From NCBI GenBank assembly GCA_007118855.1, contig SKQU01000122.1, positions 1 through 46,580 on the forward strand: a stretch of DNA of 46,580 nt, written 5' to 3'. Below the pieces are notes generated by a model. It had not been told where the DNA came from. It made no database searches and was given only the letters and a program-made list of their open reading frames with translations. Every line of letters begins with the position of its first letter. The first letter of the stretch is position 1. Shown here piece by piece: positions 7,848 to 15,090 of this stretch. The position numbers and the translations under genes are program-made. Source of the stretch: Spirochaetaceae bacterium. GTDB lineage: Bacteria > Spirochaetota > Spirochaetia > DSM-27196 > SLST01.

Positions 7848-8522
7848 ATGATCGACTTCCTCCACCACGGAGAACCTCCGTTCACCGTCATCCTCTGCCA
7901 CGGCTTCGGCGCCGACATGCACGACCTGATCCCGATCACCGACTCCATGCAGATGACCGGACCCCTGCGCTGGGTGTTCCCGCAGGCTCCGGTTCCGCTT
8001 CCTGGCTATCCCTCCGGTCGCGCGTGGTTTCCGCGGACGGCCCCGGAGCTCGAGGCGTTCGCATCGGGTGCGTCGTTTCACGACCTGTCGCAGACCGATC
8101 CTCCCGGCCTCCGCGATTCGGCCGAGGAAGTGCATGAGCTGCTCGAGCATCTCGCCGTCGACCATTCGCGGTGCATTCTCGGAGGCTTCAGTCAGGGGGC
8201 GATGGTAGCGGTGGAGACCGCACTCACGGCCGGCGGCCGCTTCGCGGGAATCGCGATTCTCTCGGGGAGCCTCATCGCGGCCGATCGCTGGACCCGTCTC
8301 GCCCACGGGCTGCGCGGTACTCCGGTGTTTCAGAGCCACGGCCGCGGCGACCCGCTTCTCCCCTACTCCCAGGCGAGACGGCTGTATGAGGTGCTGACCG
8401 GGGCCGGTGCCGAGGTGGCGTTCACCGCCTTTGACGGGGGGCACGGGATTCCTGCCCCTGCGATGACCGGGCTGGCTGCCTTCATCCGCGAGCGGTCCTT
8501 TCTGCCCCCTTCGACTGCCTGA
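7848..8522 (+). CDS. phospholipase/carboxylesterase-type alpha/beta hydrolase
   Basis: 224 residues. Catalytic triad candidates are Ser in GGFSQGAM (near residue 112), Asp in SHGRGDPLLPYSQAR and His in DGGHGIP, with the oxyanion motif LCHGFGAD near residue 18. This is the small esterase family (Abhydrolase_2, YpfH / acyl-protein thioesterase-like). The frame is open further upstream, but the sequence before 7848 lacks family similarity, and a -10 box sits 6 bases before this ATG. It ends 7 bases from the convergent sufU. Confidence 0.85.
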   Translation: MIDFLHHGEPPFTVILCHGFGADMHDLIPITDSMQMTGPLRWVFPQAPVPLPGYPSGRAWFPRTAPELEAFASGASFHDLSQTDPPGLRDSAEEVHELLEHLAVDHSRCILGGFSQGAMVAVETALTAGGRFAGIAILSGSLIAADRWTRLAHGLRGTPVFQSHGRGDPLLPYSQARRLYEVLTGAGAEVAFTAFDGGHGIPAPAMTGLAAFIRERSFLPPSTA

Positions 8523-8529
8523 GGCGCTC

Positions 8530-8982
8530 TCAATCGCCGGATCGCGCCTGCGAACGCACCTCGTCAAGAAGCTGGTGGAGCGTATTCCACGAAAGGAGCG
8601 CACACTTGATGCGCACGGGGTACTTTGCGACGCCCTGGATAGCCTCCAGGTCCTCGGCGCCGTCGGGAAACTCCGGCGTCTCGTTCCGCGTGAGCATCCC
8701 CTTGACCCGCTCAACGAGCTCTTCGGCCTGGGTCACCTCCATGCCCTTGATCGCGTTGCATAGCATGTTGGCGCTCGCAATGCAGATCGAGCAGCCGACC
8801 CCTTCAAACGAAGCGTCGGTGATCTGCTCGCCGTCCGACTTGAGGTAGAGCTCAATGTCGTCGCCGCATGAGGGATTCACGCCCTCCTGCCTGAAGGCCG
8901 GTGACTCGAGCGCCCTGCGGTTCCTCGTGCTCTTGTAGTTGTCGAGAATGATCTCGCGATACAGATCGTCGCCGAGGTTCAT
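8530..8982 (-). CDS. sufU: Fe-S cluster assembly sulfurtransferase/scaffold SufU
   Basis: 150 residues of the IscU/SufU family, which takes sulfur from SufS through a zinc site and passes it to SufBCD. Conserved ligands are visible: NPSCGD (Cys39, Asp41), GVGCSICIAS (Cys64) and RIKCALLSW (Cys127). The insertion between the second and third cysteines fits SufU rather than IscU. The ATG overlaps the sufS stop as ATGA (8979-8982), so translation is probably coupled. sufB, sufC and sufD are not in the window. Confidence 0.95.
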   Translation of the reverse strand: MNLGDDLYREIILDNYKSTRNRRALESPAFRQEGVNPSCGDDIELYLKSDGEQITDASFEGVGCSICIASANMLCNAIKGMEVTQAEELVERVKGMLTRNETPEFPDGAEDLEAIQGVAKYPVRIKCALLSWNTLHQLLDEVRSQARSGD

Positions 8983-10223
8983 CCGAACACCTCCTGAACG
9001 CGCCCGAGGGCCGTGACGAGCCGATCCACATCCTCGCGCGTATTGTAGAGATAGAAGCTCGCCCGAACCGTACCGTGAATGCCCAGATGCCGCATGAACG
9101 GCTGAGCGCAGTGGAATCCGGTCCGCACTGCTATGCCTTCGCCATCGAGGACGCTGCCCACGTCGTGGGTATGCACCTGACCCAGGTTGAAGCTTATGAT
9201 ACCGCCGCAACGCCCCTCGCGGGGTCCGTACAGCGTGATCCCGTCCACCTCTGCGAGCCGCTCGAGCGCGTACTCGAGCAGGTGCTCCTCGTGCTCGGCA
9301 ATCGCTTCCATGCCGATTTCCTCGAGATACTCGATCGCGGCGCCGAGCGCGATCACGCCGGAGATATTCGGCGTCCCGGTCTCGAACCGGTCCGGGGCTT
9401 CCTTGTATTCGGCACGGTCGCGGTACACCCGCACGATCATGTCTCCACCGTAGAGGAGAGGGTCCATGTTGTTCAGAAGCGCACGACGACCGTAGAGCAC
9501 ACCGACGCCGGTTGGTCCGCACATCTTGTGTCCGCTCCACACGAGGAAATCGACGTCGAGCTCCTCGACGTTGACCGGGTGGTGACTGACCAGCTGCGCC
9601 CCGTCGACGATCACGATCGCGCCTCTCTTGTGGGCGAGCCGGGAGATCTGTGCCACCGGCGGCATGAATCCGGTCACGTTGGACATCCCGGTGATCGCGA
9701 CGATCCTCGTCCGCTCGGTCAGAGCCGCCTCAACCGACGCGGCGGTGATGATGCCGCCCGGCCCGAGCTCCACGAACCGGAGATGCGCTCCGGTCTGGCG
9801 CGCCACCTCCTGCCAGGGTATGAGGTTCGCGTGGTGCTCGACTTCGGTCGTCAGAATCTCGTCGCCAGGTTTCAGAAATTTGCGCCCCCAGGAGAAGGCA
9901 ACGATGTTCACCGCCTCGGTCGCGCTCTTGGTGAAGACGGCCTCCCCATCCGAAGGCGCACCGATGAACCGCTTCGCCTTCTCTCTCGCCTCGTCGTAGA
10001 GCACCGTCGCCTGCTCGCTGAGTTCATAGACACCGCGATGGATGTTGGCGCTGATATCGCGCAGGTAGGAGACCTCCGCGTCGATCACCGGCCGCGGTTT
10101 CAGCGATGTCGCGCCGTTGTCCAGATAGGCGAGCGGTTTTCCGCGCATCTTCCGAGTGAGGATCGGGAAGTCCGCGCGAACCCGCTCGAGATCGTATCTC
10201 GTGTGGGCCGATGTGGTGCTCAA
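8979..10223 (-). CDS. sufS: cysteine desulfurase SufS
   Basis: 414 residues, PLP-dependent group II cysteine desulfurase. The PLP lysine is in SGHKMCGP (Lys233), the pyridoxal-phosphate His in EVEHHAN, and the persulfide cysteine in RTGFHCAQP (Cys372). The start is a TTG at 10223 with GGAG 7 bases upstream; it overlaps the stop of the upstream rrf2 gene as TTGA (10220-10223). This start fits SufS N-termini, with YDLERVRADFPIL shortly after it. It forms an operon with rrf2 and sufU. Confidence 0.95.
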   Translation of the reverse strand: MSTTSAHTRYDLERVRADFPILTRKMRGKPLAYLDNGATSLKPRPVIDAEVSYLRDISANIHRGVYELSEQATVLYDEAREKAKRFIGAPSDGEAVFTKSATEAVNIVAFSWGRKFLKPGDEILTTEVEHHANLIPWQEVARQTGAHLRFVELGPGGIITAASVEAALTERTRIVAITGMSNVTGFMPPVAQISRLAHKRGAIVIVDGAQLVSHHPVNVEELDVDFLVWSGHKMCGPTGVGVLYGRRALLNNMDPLLYGGDMIVRVYRDRAEYKEAPDRFETGTPNISGVIALGAAIEYLEEIGMEAIAEHEEHLLEYALERLAEVDGITLYGPREGRCGGIISFNLGQVHTHDVGSVLDGEGIAVRTGFHCAQPFMRHLGIHGTVRASFYLYNTREDVDRLVTALGRVQEVFG

Positions 10224-10648
10224 CGGTGTGCTCCTTGAACTGGGTTCGACCTGAGGAGTGATCCGACCGTGGTATCGGCGAGCAGACCGACGATGCGCGC
10301 ACCGAGCGAGTGGACCGGTCCGGCAACCGTACACACGTCGCCGCGATCACAACTGCCTGTGCCCTCGACGTCGCACGCGGAGAGGCGCATCCGCCCCTCA
10401 ACCGCCTCCGAGAGCTCGAGAAAACTGAGCTCATCGGGATCGCGGACGAGCCGGTATCCTCCGCCGGCTCCCTGCTCGCTTTCCAGCACGCCGGCTGCCG
10501 CAAGACGCTGCAGGATCTTCGCGATCAGTCCGGACGGAAGCGCCAGGGTCTCGCACAGGTCCCGCGCGCTCACCAGGCGTTCCGGTTCGCGCGCCATGAA
10601 CTGCACGGCGATGAGCGCATACTCCACGCGCTTCGATATGCGTACCAT
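10220..10648 (-). CDS. Rrf2-family Fe-S regulator, IscR-like
   Basis: 142 residues. A winged-helix N-terminus with the Rrf2 pattern YALIAVQFMA and LALPSGLIAKILQRLAAAGVLES is followed by the wing GGYRLVR. Three cysteines (Cys92, Cys100, Cys106) sit where IscR binds its cluster, spaced CX7C-X5-C instead of CX5C-X5-C, with His in PVHSLG close behind. It heads the sufS-sufU operon and probably senses Fe-S status to control it. A 25-bp palindrome between its -10 box and start codon is the likely autoregulatory operator. Confidence 0.9.
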   Translation of the reverse strand: MVRISKRVEYALIAVQFMAREPERLVSARDLCETLALPSGLIAKILQRLAAAGVLESEQGAGGGYRLVRDPDELSFLELSEAVEGRMRLSACDVEGTGSCDRGDVCTVAGPVHSLGARIVGLLADTTVGSLLRSNPVQGAHR

Positions 10649-10673
10649 AAATCGGACTCCATTGGTCCTATTT
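10649..10673. promoter_or_regulatory. Rrf2/IscR-type operator
   Basis: On the minus strand AAATAGGAC-N7-GTCCGATTT, a 9-7-9 inverted repeat with 8 of 9 arm bases matching. It begins directly after the -10 box (10674-10679) and ends one base before the rrf2 ATG, so a bound regulator would cover the transcription start. Confidence 0.7.
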
Positions 10674-10702
10674 AACGTACCGGAACCACTCCCCGCTGTC
10701 AA
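10674..10702 (-). promoter_or_regulatory. promoter of the rrf2-sufS-sufU operon
   Basis: Minus strand: perfect TTGACA (10702-10697), 17-base spacer, TACGTT (10679-10674). The -35 lies 21 bases downstream of the sod stop codon. Confidence 0.65.
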
Positions 10703-10722
10703 ACGTCCTTCGGCTGCTGCGC

Positions 10723-11331
10723 TCAGCTCGCCGCGTCGTAGTTCTTCTGCACCTGCTGCCAGTTGATGAGATTGAAGAAGGCGCTGATGTACTCCGGACG
10801 CCGGTTCTGGTACTTGAGGTAGTACGCGTGCTCCCACACGTCGAGTCCGAGGACGGGAGTATCGCCGCTGGTAATCGGGCTGTCCTGGTTCGCGGTACTG
10901 CAGATCGCGAGTCTGCCGTCGTTTCGAACAACGAGCCACGCCCATCCGCTTCCAAACCGTCCGGCGGCCTCGTTTGCGAACTGCTCCTTGAACGAGTCGT
11001 GGCCCCCGAAGGCCGAATCGATCGCCTCCGCAAGGCTCCCCGACGGGACACCTCCGCCCGAAGGAGAAAGGATCTGCCAGAACAGCGAATGATTGGCGTG
11101 CCCTCCTCCATTGTTCCTCACGGCAGTGCGAATCGTCTCAGGAAGATCACTGAGCTTCGCGAGCAGTTCGTCAATGCTCCAGCCGGCGTACTCGCTGCCC
11201 TCGACCGCAGCGTTCAGCTTCGACGTATAGCCTGCATGGTGCTTGCCATGGTGCAGTCGCATCGTCTGCTCATCAATATGCGGCTCAAGCGCATCGTAAC
11301 CGTACGGCAAGTCAGGTGTCGGAAAAGCCAT
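10723..11331 (-). CDS. sod: Fe/Mn superoxide dismutase
   Basis: 202 residues of the iron/manganese family. The four metal ligands are His27 (LHHGKHH), His81 (HANHSLFW), Asp164 and His168 (LDVWEHAYY). It converts superoxide to hydrogen peroxide and oxygen. Metal preference cannot be decided by eye. The start ATG has a strong ribosome binding site (GAGGAGG, 5 bases). It is divergent from the superoxide reductase gene and just upstream of the rrf2-suf operon. Confidence 0.95.
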   Translation of the reverse strand: MAFPTPDLPYGYDALEPHIDEQTMRLHHGKHHAGYTSKLNAAVEGSEYAGWSIDELLAKLSDLPETIRTAVRNNGGGHANHSLFWQILSPSGGGVPSGSLAEAIDSAFGGHDSFKEQFANEAAGRFGSGWAWLVVRNDGRLAICSTANQDSPITSGDTPVLGLDVWEHAYYLKYQNRRPEYISAFFNLINWQQVQKNYDAAS

Positions 11332-11401
11332 ACATTCCTCCTCATAGATTTATGATCAATATACTCAGCTAAGGCCCGGGCGCATAGCTACCCCAGATCG
11401 T

Positions 11402-11420
11402 CCACAAGTGGTGCCACAAG
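11402..11420 (+). repeat. direct repeat upstream of the superoxide reductase promoter
   Basis: CCACAAG at 11402-11408 is repeated at 11414-11420, a 12-base period, ending 5 bases before the -35 box at 11426. Position and spacing suit a regulator binding to one face of the helix. The regulator is unknown. Confidence 0.4.
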
Positions 11421-11425
11421 CAGTG

Positions 11426-11454
11426 CTGACACCACCTTACCGAGCTGCTATGAT
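11426..11454 (+). promoter_or_regulatory. promoter of the superoxide reductase gene
   Basis: CTGACA (11426-11431), 17-base spacer, TATGAT (11449-11454). The predicted leader is about 10 bases and consists mainly of the AGGAGG ribosome binding site. Confidence 0.65.
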
Positions 11455-11470
11455 TGCGGTAGGAGGAGTT

Positions 11471-11866
11471 ATGGGAACTTTTGGTGAACTGCTGCAGAGC
11501 GCAGACTGGAAGAACGAGAAGCATGCGCCGGTGATCGAGGCGCCTGCGGGCGCAAAGGCCGACGAGCCGTTTGAGATTGCCGCTCTCGTCGGGAAGGAGA
11601 TTGCCCACCCGAACACGACCGAGCATCACATCGTCTGGATCGAGCTCCACTTCAAGCCGGACAGCGACAAATTCTCGCATCAGCTGTCCGTCAACCGGTT
11701 CACGGCTCACGGAGAGTCGGTGAAGGGGGCCAACGAAGGGGCCGCCTATACCGAGCCCGCGTGTCGCACGACGGTGAAGCTCAAGGAGTCGGGAACCATC
11801 TACGCAACGAGTTACTGCAACATCCACGGTCTCTGGGAGAGCGAGCAACGCATCGAGGTGAAATAG
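11471..11866 (+). CDS. sor: superoxide reductase, neelaredoxin (1Fe) type
   Basis: 131 residues, only the catalytic domain; the rubredoxin-like desulforedoxin domain of 2Fe-SOR is absent. Ligands of the Fe(His)4Cys centre are His18 (in EKHAP, with the conserved Glu-Lys), His46 and His52 (AHPNTTEHH), Cys116 and His119 (YCNIHG). It reduces superoxide to peroxide without releasing oxygen, taking electrons from rubredoxin or a similar donor. Start chosen for AGGAGG 4 bases upstream. The flavoenzyme at 12824-14011 could be part of the electron chain. Confidence 0.95.
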   Translation: MGTFGELLQSADWKNEKHAPVIEAPAGAKADEPFEIAALVGKEIAHPNTTEHHIVWIELHFKPDSDKFSHQLSVNRFTAHGESVKGANEGAAYTEPACRTTVKLKESGTIYATSYCNIHGLWESEQRIEVK

Positions 11867-11883
11867 CGCCTGGAGCGCAGGGC

Positions 11884-12807
11884 TCACTCGCCGTAGAAGG
11901 CGGGCGGCGGAAGCTGCCCGCCCACGCTCGCGGGTTCGAAGTCGTGGAGGATCTCGTAGAACCGCTCGAGCGCGGGGCGGCTCTCCCGTGCGCTCTCGAC
12001 GCGAAGATTGAGCCGAGGCAGGCTCGATCTGGCGGTCTGTTCATCGAGTCCGATTCCGAGCTCGGCGACCAGTCTCCCGGTGCGCTCTTCGTCGGCAAGC
12101 ACATCCGTCACGCTGTCGCGCAGAAGCTCGGCAATCCCGGCGGCCATAGGATCACCGGGACGCACCACGAGAACCGTCTGCGGCACACCGGAATCCGCAT
12201 GCGCCTCGAAACGTTCCTGGAGGTCGGCCACGATGCTGAGCTCAGGGTTTTCACGCAGCACCCGAGTCACGAACGGCTCGGGCAGCACGCCGGCGTTCAC
12301 CCGCCCCGCGATCATCAGCTGCGAAAGCTCGACCTGGGCGTACCCGTACTCGACGCGTATACGATCGGTCAGTCCCTCCTGCTCGAGTATGTAGCGCAGG
12401 ATGATGTCCGGACTGGCACCCCGTCCTATGGAGTGGACCGGCCCGCGCAGATCGGCGAGCTGGGTACCGGCCGGCCCCACGAGGTAGAGCACGCCCCATA
12501 TAAAGGCCGCGGCGACTTCCACGCCTACGCCCCTGCCGGAGAGTTGGGCGGCGGCGTTGCTCGGCAGAGTCGCCGAGTCGACCTCACGGCCGATGAAGGC
12601 GGCGATGAGCGCGGGCGGGTCCGGATAGGCGACAACCTCGACCGCCCGGCCATCGACCCTACGCATGGAGCCATGGATCATCGGCGCGAAGGCTACCGCG
12701 GTCGGCCCGCGAAGCACGCCGATGCGGTAAGGCGCTTCGGCGAACACGGGCGTCACGGACGAAATCGCGAGAAGCACTGTCAGAAGCAACCTTGGACACC
12801 CGTACAC
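11884..12807 (-). CDS. orphan ABC-type solute-binding protein, NMT1/SsuA-like
   Basis: 307 residues from GTG 12807 (GGAGG 6 bases upstream), with a signal peptide ending VFAEA near residue 24. The mature protein begins YRIGVLRGPTAVAFAPM and has FIGREVDSATLPSNAAAQL, RGPVHSIGRGASPDIILRYILEQEGL and AGRVNAGVLPEPFV. This is the layout of periplasmic binding proteins for sulfonates, nitrate or thiamine/riboflavin precursors. No permease or ATPase gene lies nearby. It follows the flavoenzyme gene by 16 bases and is probably co-transcribed with it. Ligand unknown. Confidence 0.8.
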   Translation of the reverse strand: MYGCPRLLLTVLLAISSVTPVFAEAPYRIGVLRGPTAVAFAPMIHGSMRRVDGRAVEVVAYPDPPALIAAFIGREVDSATLPSNAAAQLSGRGVGVEVAAAFIWGVLYLVGPAGTQLADLRGPVHSIGRGASPDIILRYILEQEGLTDRIRVEYGYAQVELSQLMIAGRVNAGVLPEPFVTRVLRENPELSIVADLQERFEAHADSGVPQTVLVVRPGDPMAAGIAELLRDSVTDVLADEERTGRLVAELGIGLDEQTARSSLPRLNLRVESARESRPALERFYEILHDFEPASVGGQLPPPAFYGE

Positions 12808-12823
12808 GCGAACCTCCGCGCCC

Positions 12824-14011
12824 TCAACCCTCGATGAACCAGGCGATGACCCGTTCGCGATCCCATCGCTCACGCACCGCCGTCTCGTACTCCTTCGCCC
12901 GGTCCTTGTCGTTCACCATGATGGCGCCGCACAGCTCCTCATCGTCGAAGTAGAAGCACTGGTAGCGCGAACCCGTCTCCCGCTCCTCGATCCCGTACTC
13001 GAGCGGCGACCTCGGCTTGTTGACGCTGAAGAAGTACGAACCGAACACCTCGCACTTGAGGCGGAAGGCCGGATCATCGAACGCCGTGGAGACACCGAGC
13101 GCGTTTTTCGCCGCGATCATCCCCTGGTACTCGGCCGCGTGCCACAGATCTGTGACGTGCCCGCCGGCGTGCTCCGCGCAGTCGCCGGCCGCGTAGATCG
13201 AAGGATCGCTCGTCCGCAGATACTCGTCCACCACGACGCCGAGTCCCACCTCCAGGCCTGCGGCCTTCGCGAGCTCCACCTGCGGTGCGACCCCTATGCA
13301 GAATACGATCATGTCGTAGGGGCCGGTCTCCCGTATCATCGCCACCGTGTAGCCGCCCTTCTTCCGAGGCTCGAAGGAGAGGATCTCCTCCTGGAACCGC
13401 AGCTTTACACCGTTCGCGGTCAGGAGCTCCTCCATGATCTCGCCGGCCCGCGTGTTCAGGTGCCGCGGCATGACCTGAGGCGTTGCTCCCACGAGGGTCA
13501 CCTGCTTCTTCAGCTCGCGCAGTTCGGCTGCGACCTCCACGGCGAGCACGCCCATGCCGTCAATGAGGATCTGCTTCGCCTTCCGGACCGCCTTCGTGAG
13601 CCGCTCGATGTCGATCTCGGATCGGACCACGAAGAATGAGTCGTTCTCGTGAGGGCGGACGGTCTGCGGGTACAGGGGCTCTGACCCCGTGGCGAGGATC
13701 AACGACTCGTAGCGGTGCTCGCTGCCGTCGGAGAGACGGATCCTCCTGTCGCCTGGCATGATCTCGTCCACGGTTGCTCCGGTGCGAATCGTGATCCCGT
13801 GTTCCTCATACCATGCGGCCGGCTCGAGCTGGGACTCGGCCGGGGAGAAACCCTTCGCGATCTGCTTGCTGAGCCTGGTGCGCTTGTACGGCAGATTCCG
13901 TTCGCCGTTGACCAGCAGCACGCGCCTGTCGCCGTCCTGCTCTGCCAGGGTGCGAACCGCAGAGACTCCCGCGATACCTGCTCCAACTACCACAATGTCC
14001 CATGTATCCAT
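12824..14011 (-). CDS. FAD-dependent pyridine-nucleotide oxidoreductase, rubredoxin-reductase-like
   Basis: 395 residues from ATG 14011. The FAD Rossmann motif is VVVGAGIAGVSAVRTL; ATGSEP closes the first FAD part, the NAD(P)H domain contains ILIDGMGVLAVEVAAEL, and the second FAD motif is IYAAGDCAEH. No redox-active CXXC is seen, so it is of the rubredoxin-reductase / nitrite-reductase-flavin type. A C-terminal domain of about 70 residues follows. Reduction of a rubredoxin that feeds the superoxide reductase is an inference from neighbourhood. The frame extends to 14077, but the motif starts right after the internal ATG, which has an upstream GAGG. Confidence 0.85.
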   Translation of the reverse strand: MDTWDIVVVGAGIAGVSAVRTLAEQDGDRRVLLVNGERNLPYKRTRLSKQIAKGFSPAESQLEPAAWYEEHGITIRTGATVDEIMPGDRRIRLSDGSEHRYESLILATGSEPLYPQTVRPHENDSFFVVRSEIDIERLTKAVRKAKQILIDGMGVLAVEVAAELRELKKQVTLVGATPQVMPRHLNTRAGEIMEELLTANGVKLRFQEEILSFEPRKKGGYTVAMIRETGPYDMIVFCIGVAPQVELAKAAGLEVGLGVVVDEYLRTSDPSIYAAGDCAEHAGGHVTDLWHAAEYQGMIAAKNALGVSTAFDDPAFRLKCEVFGSYFFSVNKPRSPLEYGIEERETGSRYQCFYFDDEELCGAIMVNDKDRAKEYETAVRERWDRERVIAWFIEG

Positions 14012-14024
14012 CCGGGCGCCTCGC

Positions 14025-14053
14025 TTGCTGCACGATGACTCATCATCTATACT
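14025..14053 (+). promoter_or_regulatory. promoter for the DHOD-like gene
   Basis: TTGCTG (14025-14030), 17-base spacer, TATACT (14048-14053), with a leader of about 50 bases carrying GGCAGGAG before ATG 14110. The leader contains the perfect palindrome GGTTAACC. Confidence 0.4.
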
Positions 14054-14109
14054 GCGGTTAACCATACAGAATTCCACTCCGACTTTCTACAGACCAAAGG
14101 CAGGAGATC

Positions 14110-15090
14110 ATGGCGACGACCACCGTACGATACCTCGGTCTCGAGCTCACGAGCCCGGTCATTCTCGCGAGCTCGGGGTTCACCTCATCGGTCGACGGAG
14201 CTCGTCGCGCCGAAGACGCGGGAGCGGGCGCCGTCGTACTGAAGTCGCTCTTCGAGGAGCAGATTGCCGCCGAATCGAGCTTGAGCGAGGAGGAGGCCGA
14301 CTACTCGATCCATCCTGAGGCCGAACAGTATATCCGGGAAATGGGGATGCACCTGGGCCCCGACGACTACCTCAGGCTCATCACCGCAACGAAGGAGAGT
14401 GTCGCCATTCCGGTCATCGCCAGCGTCAACTGCATCAGCCCCCGCTGGTGGGAGAGCTACGGCAGGCAGATCGCCACGACCGGCGCCGACGCGCTGGAGC
14501 TGAATATCGCGCTGATGCCGCGAGAGTCCACACTGGATCGCGACATCGAGGCCGCCTACTGCCGGATCATCGAGCAGGTACGGTCCCGGGTCGACCTGCC
14601 GCTTGCGGTCAAGATCGGGCCGTACTTCACCGATCTGCCCGCATTCACTTCGCGCCTCCAGAAAGCCGGGGCGGACGCGCTGGTCCTCTTCAACCGGTTC
14701 TACCAGCTCGATATCGACGTGAACGCGTTGGAGCTCGCGCCCGGGTACCGTTTTTCCACGCCGGCCGAGCTGCACACCCCGCTGCGGTGGATAAGCATCC
14801 TGTCCGGGGTGCTCGACACGGATCTCGCCGCGTCGACCGGCGTGCATTCGGGAGCGGATGTCGCGAAGATGCTGCTCGCGGGCGCTGCGGTCGCCCAGGT
14901 GTGCTCAGCTGTTTACCAGCATGGGCATGAACGGATCTCGGCCATGAACGCGGATCTGGCCGGATGGATGGACGCGCACGGCTTTGCCTCTATTGGGGAT
15001 TTCCGTGGGCGTCTCAGCCAGACCGCAACCGGCGAACCGGAGGCCCATGAGCGGCTGCAGTACATCAGGGCGCTCACGGGGATCTCGTAG
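14110..15090 (+). CDS. dihydroorotate dehydrogenase-like flavoprotein
   Basis: 326 residues, TIM-barrel FMN enzyme of the PyrD superfamily. Visible elements are LGLELTSPVILASSGFTSS at the N-terminus, PVIASVNCIS, GADALELNIALMP, LPLAVKIGPYFTD (FMN-contact lysine) and the C-terminal GVHSGADVAKMLLAGAAVAQVCSAVY. The subgroup is usually annotated as DHOD-like and not shown to be the biosynthetic enzyme; no other pyr gene is near. It overlaps the convergent carboxypeptidase gene by 17 bases. Confidence 0.8.
   Translation: MATTTVRYLGLELTSPVILASSGFTSSVDGARRAEDAGAGAVVLKSLFEEQIAAESSLSEEEADYSIHPEAEQYIREMGMHLGPDDYLRLITATKESVAIPVIASVNCISPRWWESYGRQIATTGADALELNIALMPRESTLDRDIEAAYCRIIEQVRSRVDLPLAVKIGPYFTDLPAFTSRLQKAGADALVLFNRFYQLDIDVNALELAPGYRFSTPAELHTPLRWISILSGVLDTDLAASTGVHSGADVAKMLLAGAAVAQVCSAVYQHGHERISAMNADLAGWMDAHGFASIGDFRGRLSQTATGEPEAHERLQYIRALTGIS

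Noticed and set aside
11341-11375. Fur/PerR-like box upstream of sod
   Set aside because: The AT-rich stretch around TGATCA is only palindromic over six bases, not enough for a 15-bp box.
14043-14075. GGTTAACC palindrome as an operator
   Set aside because: Only eight bases and no wider symmetry; likely by chance.
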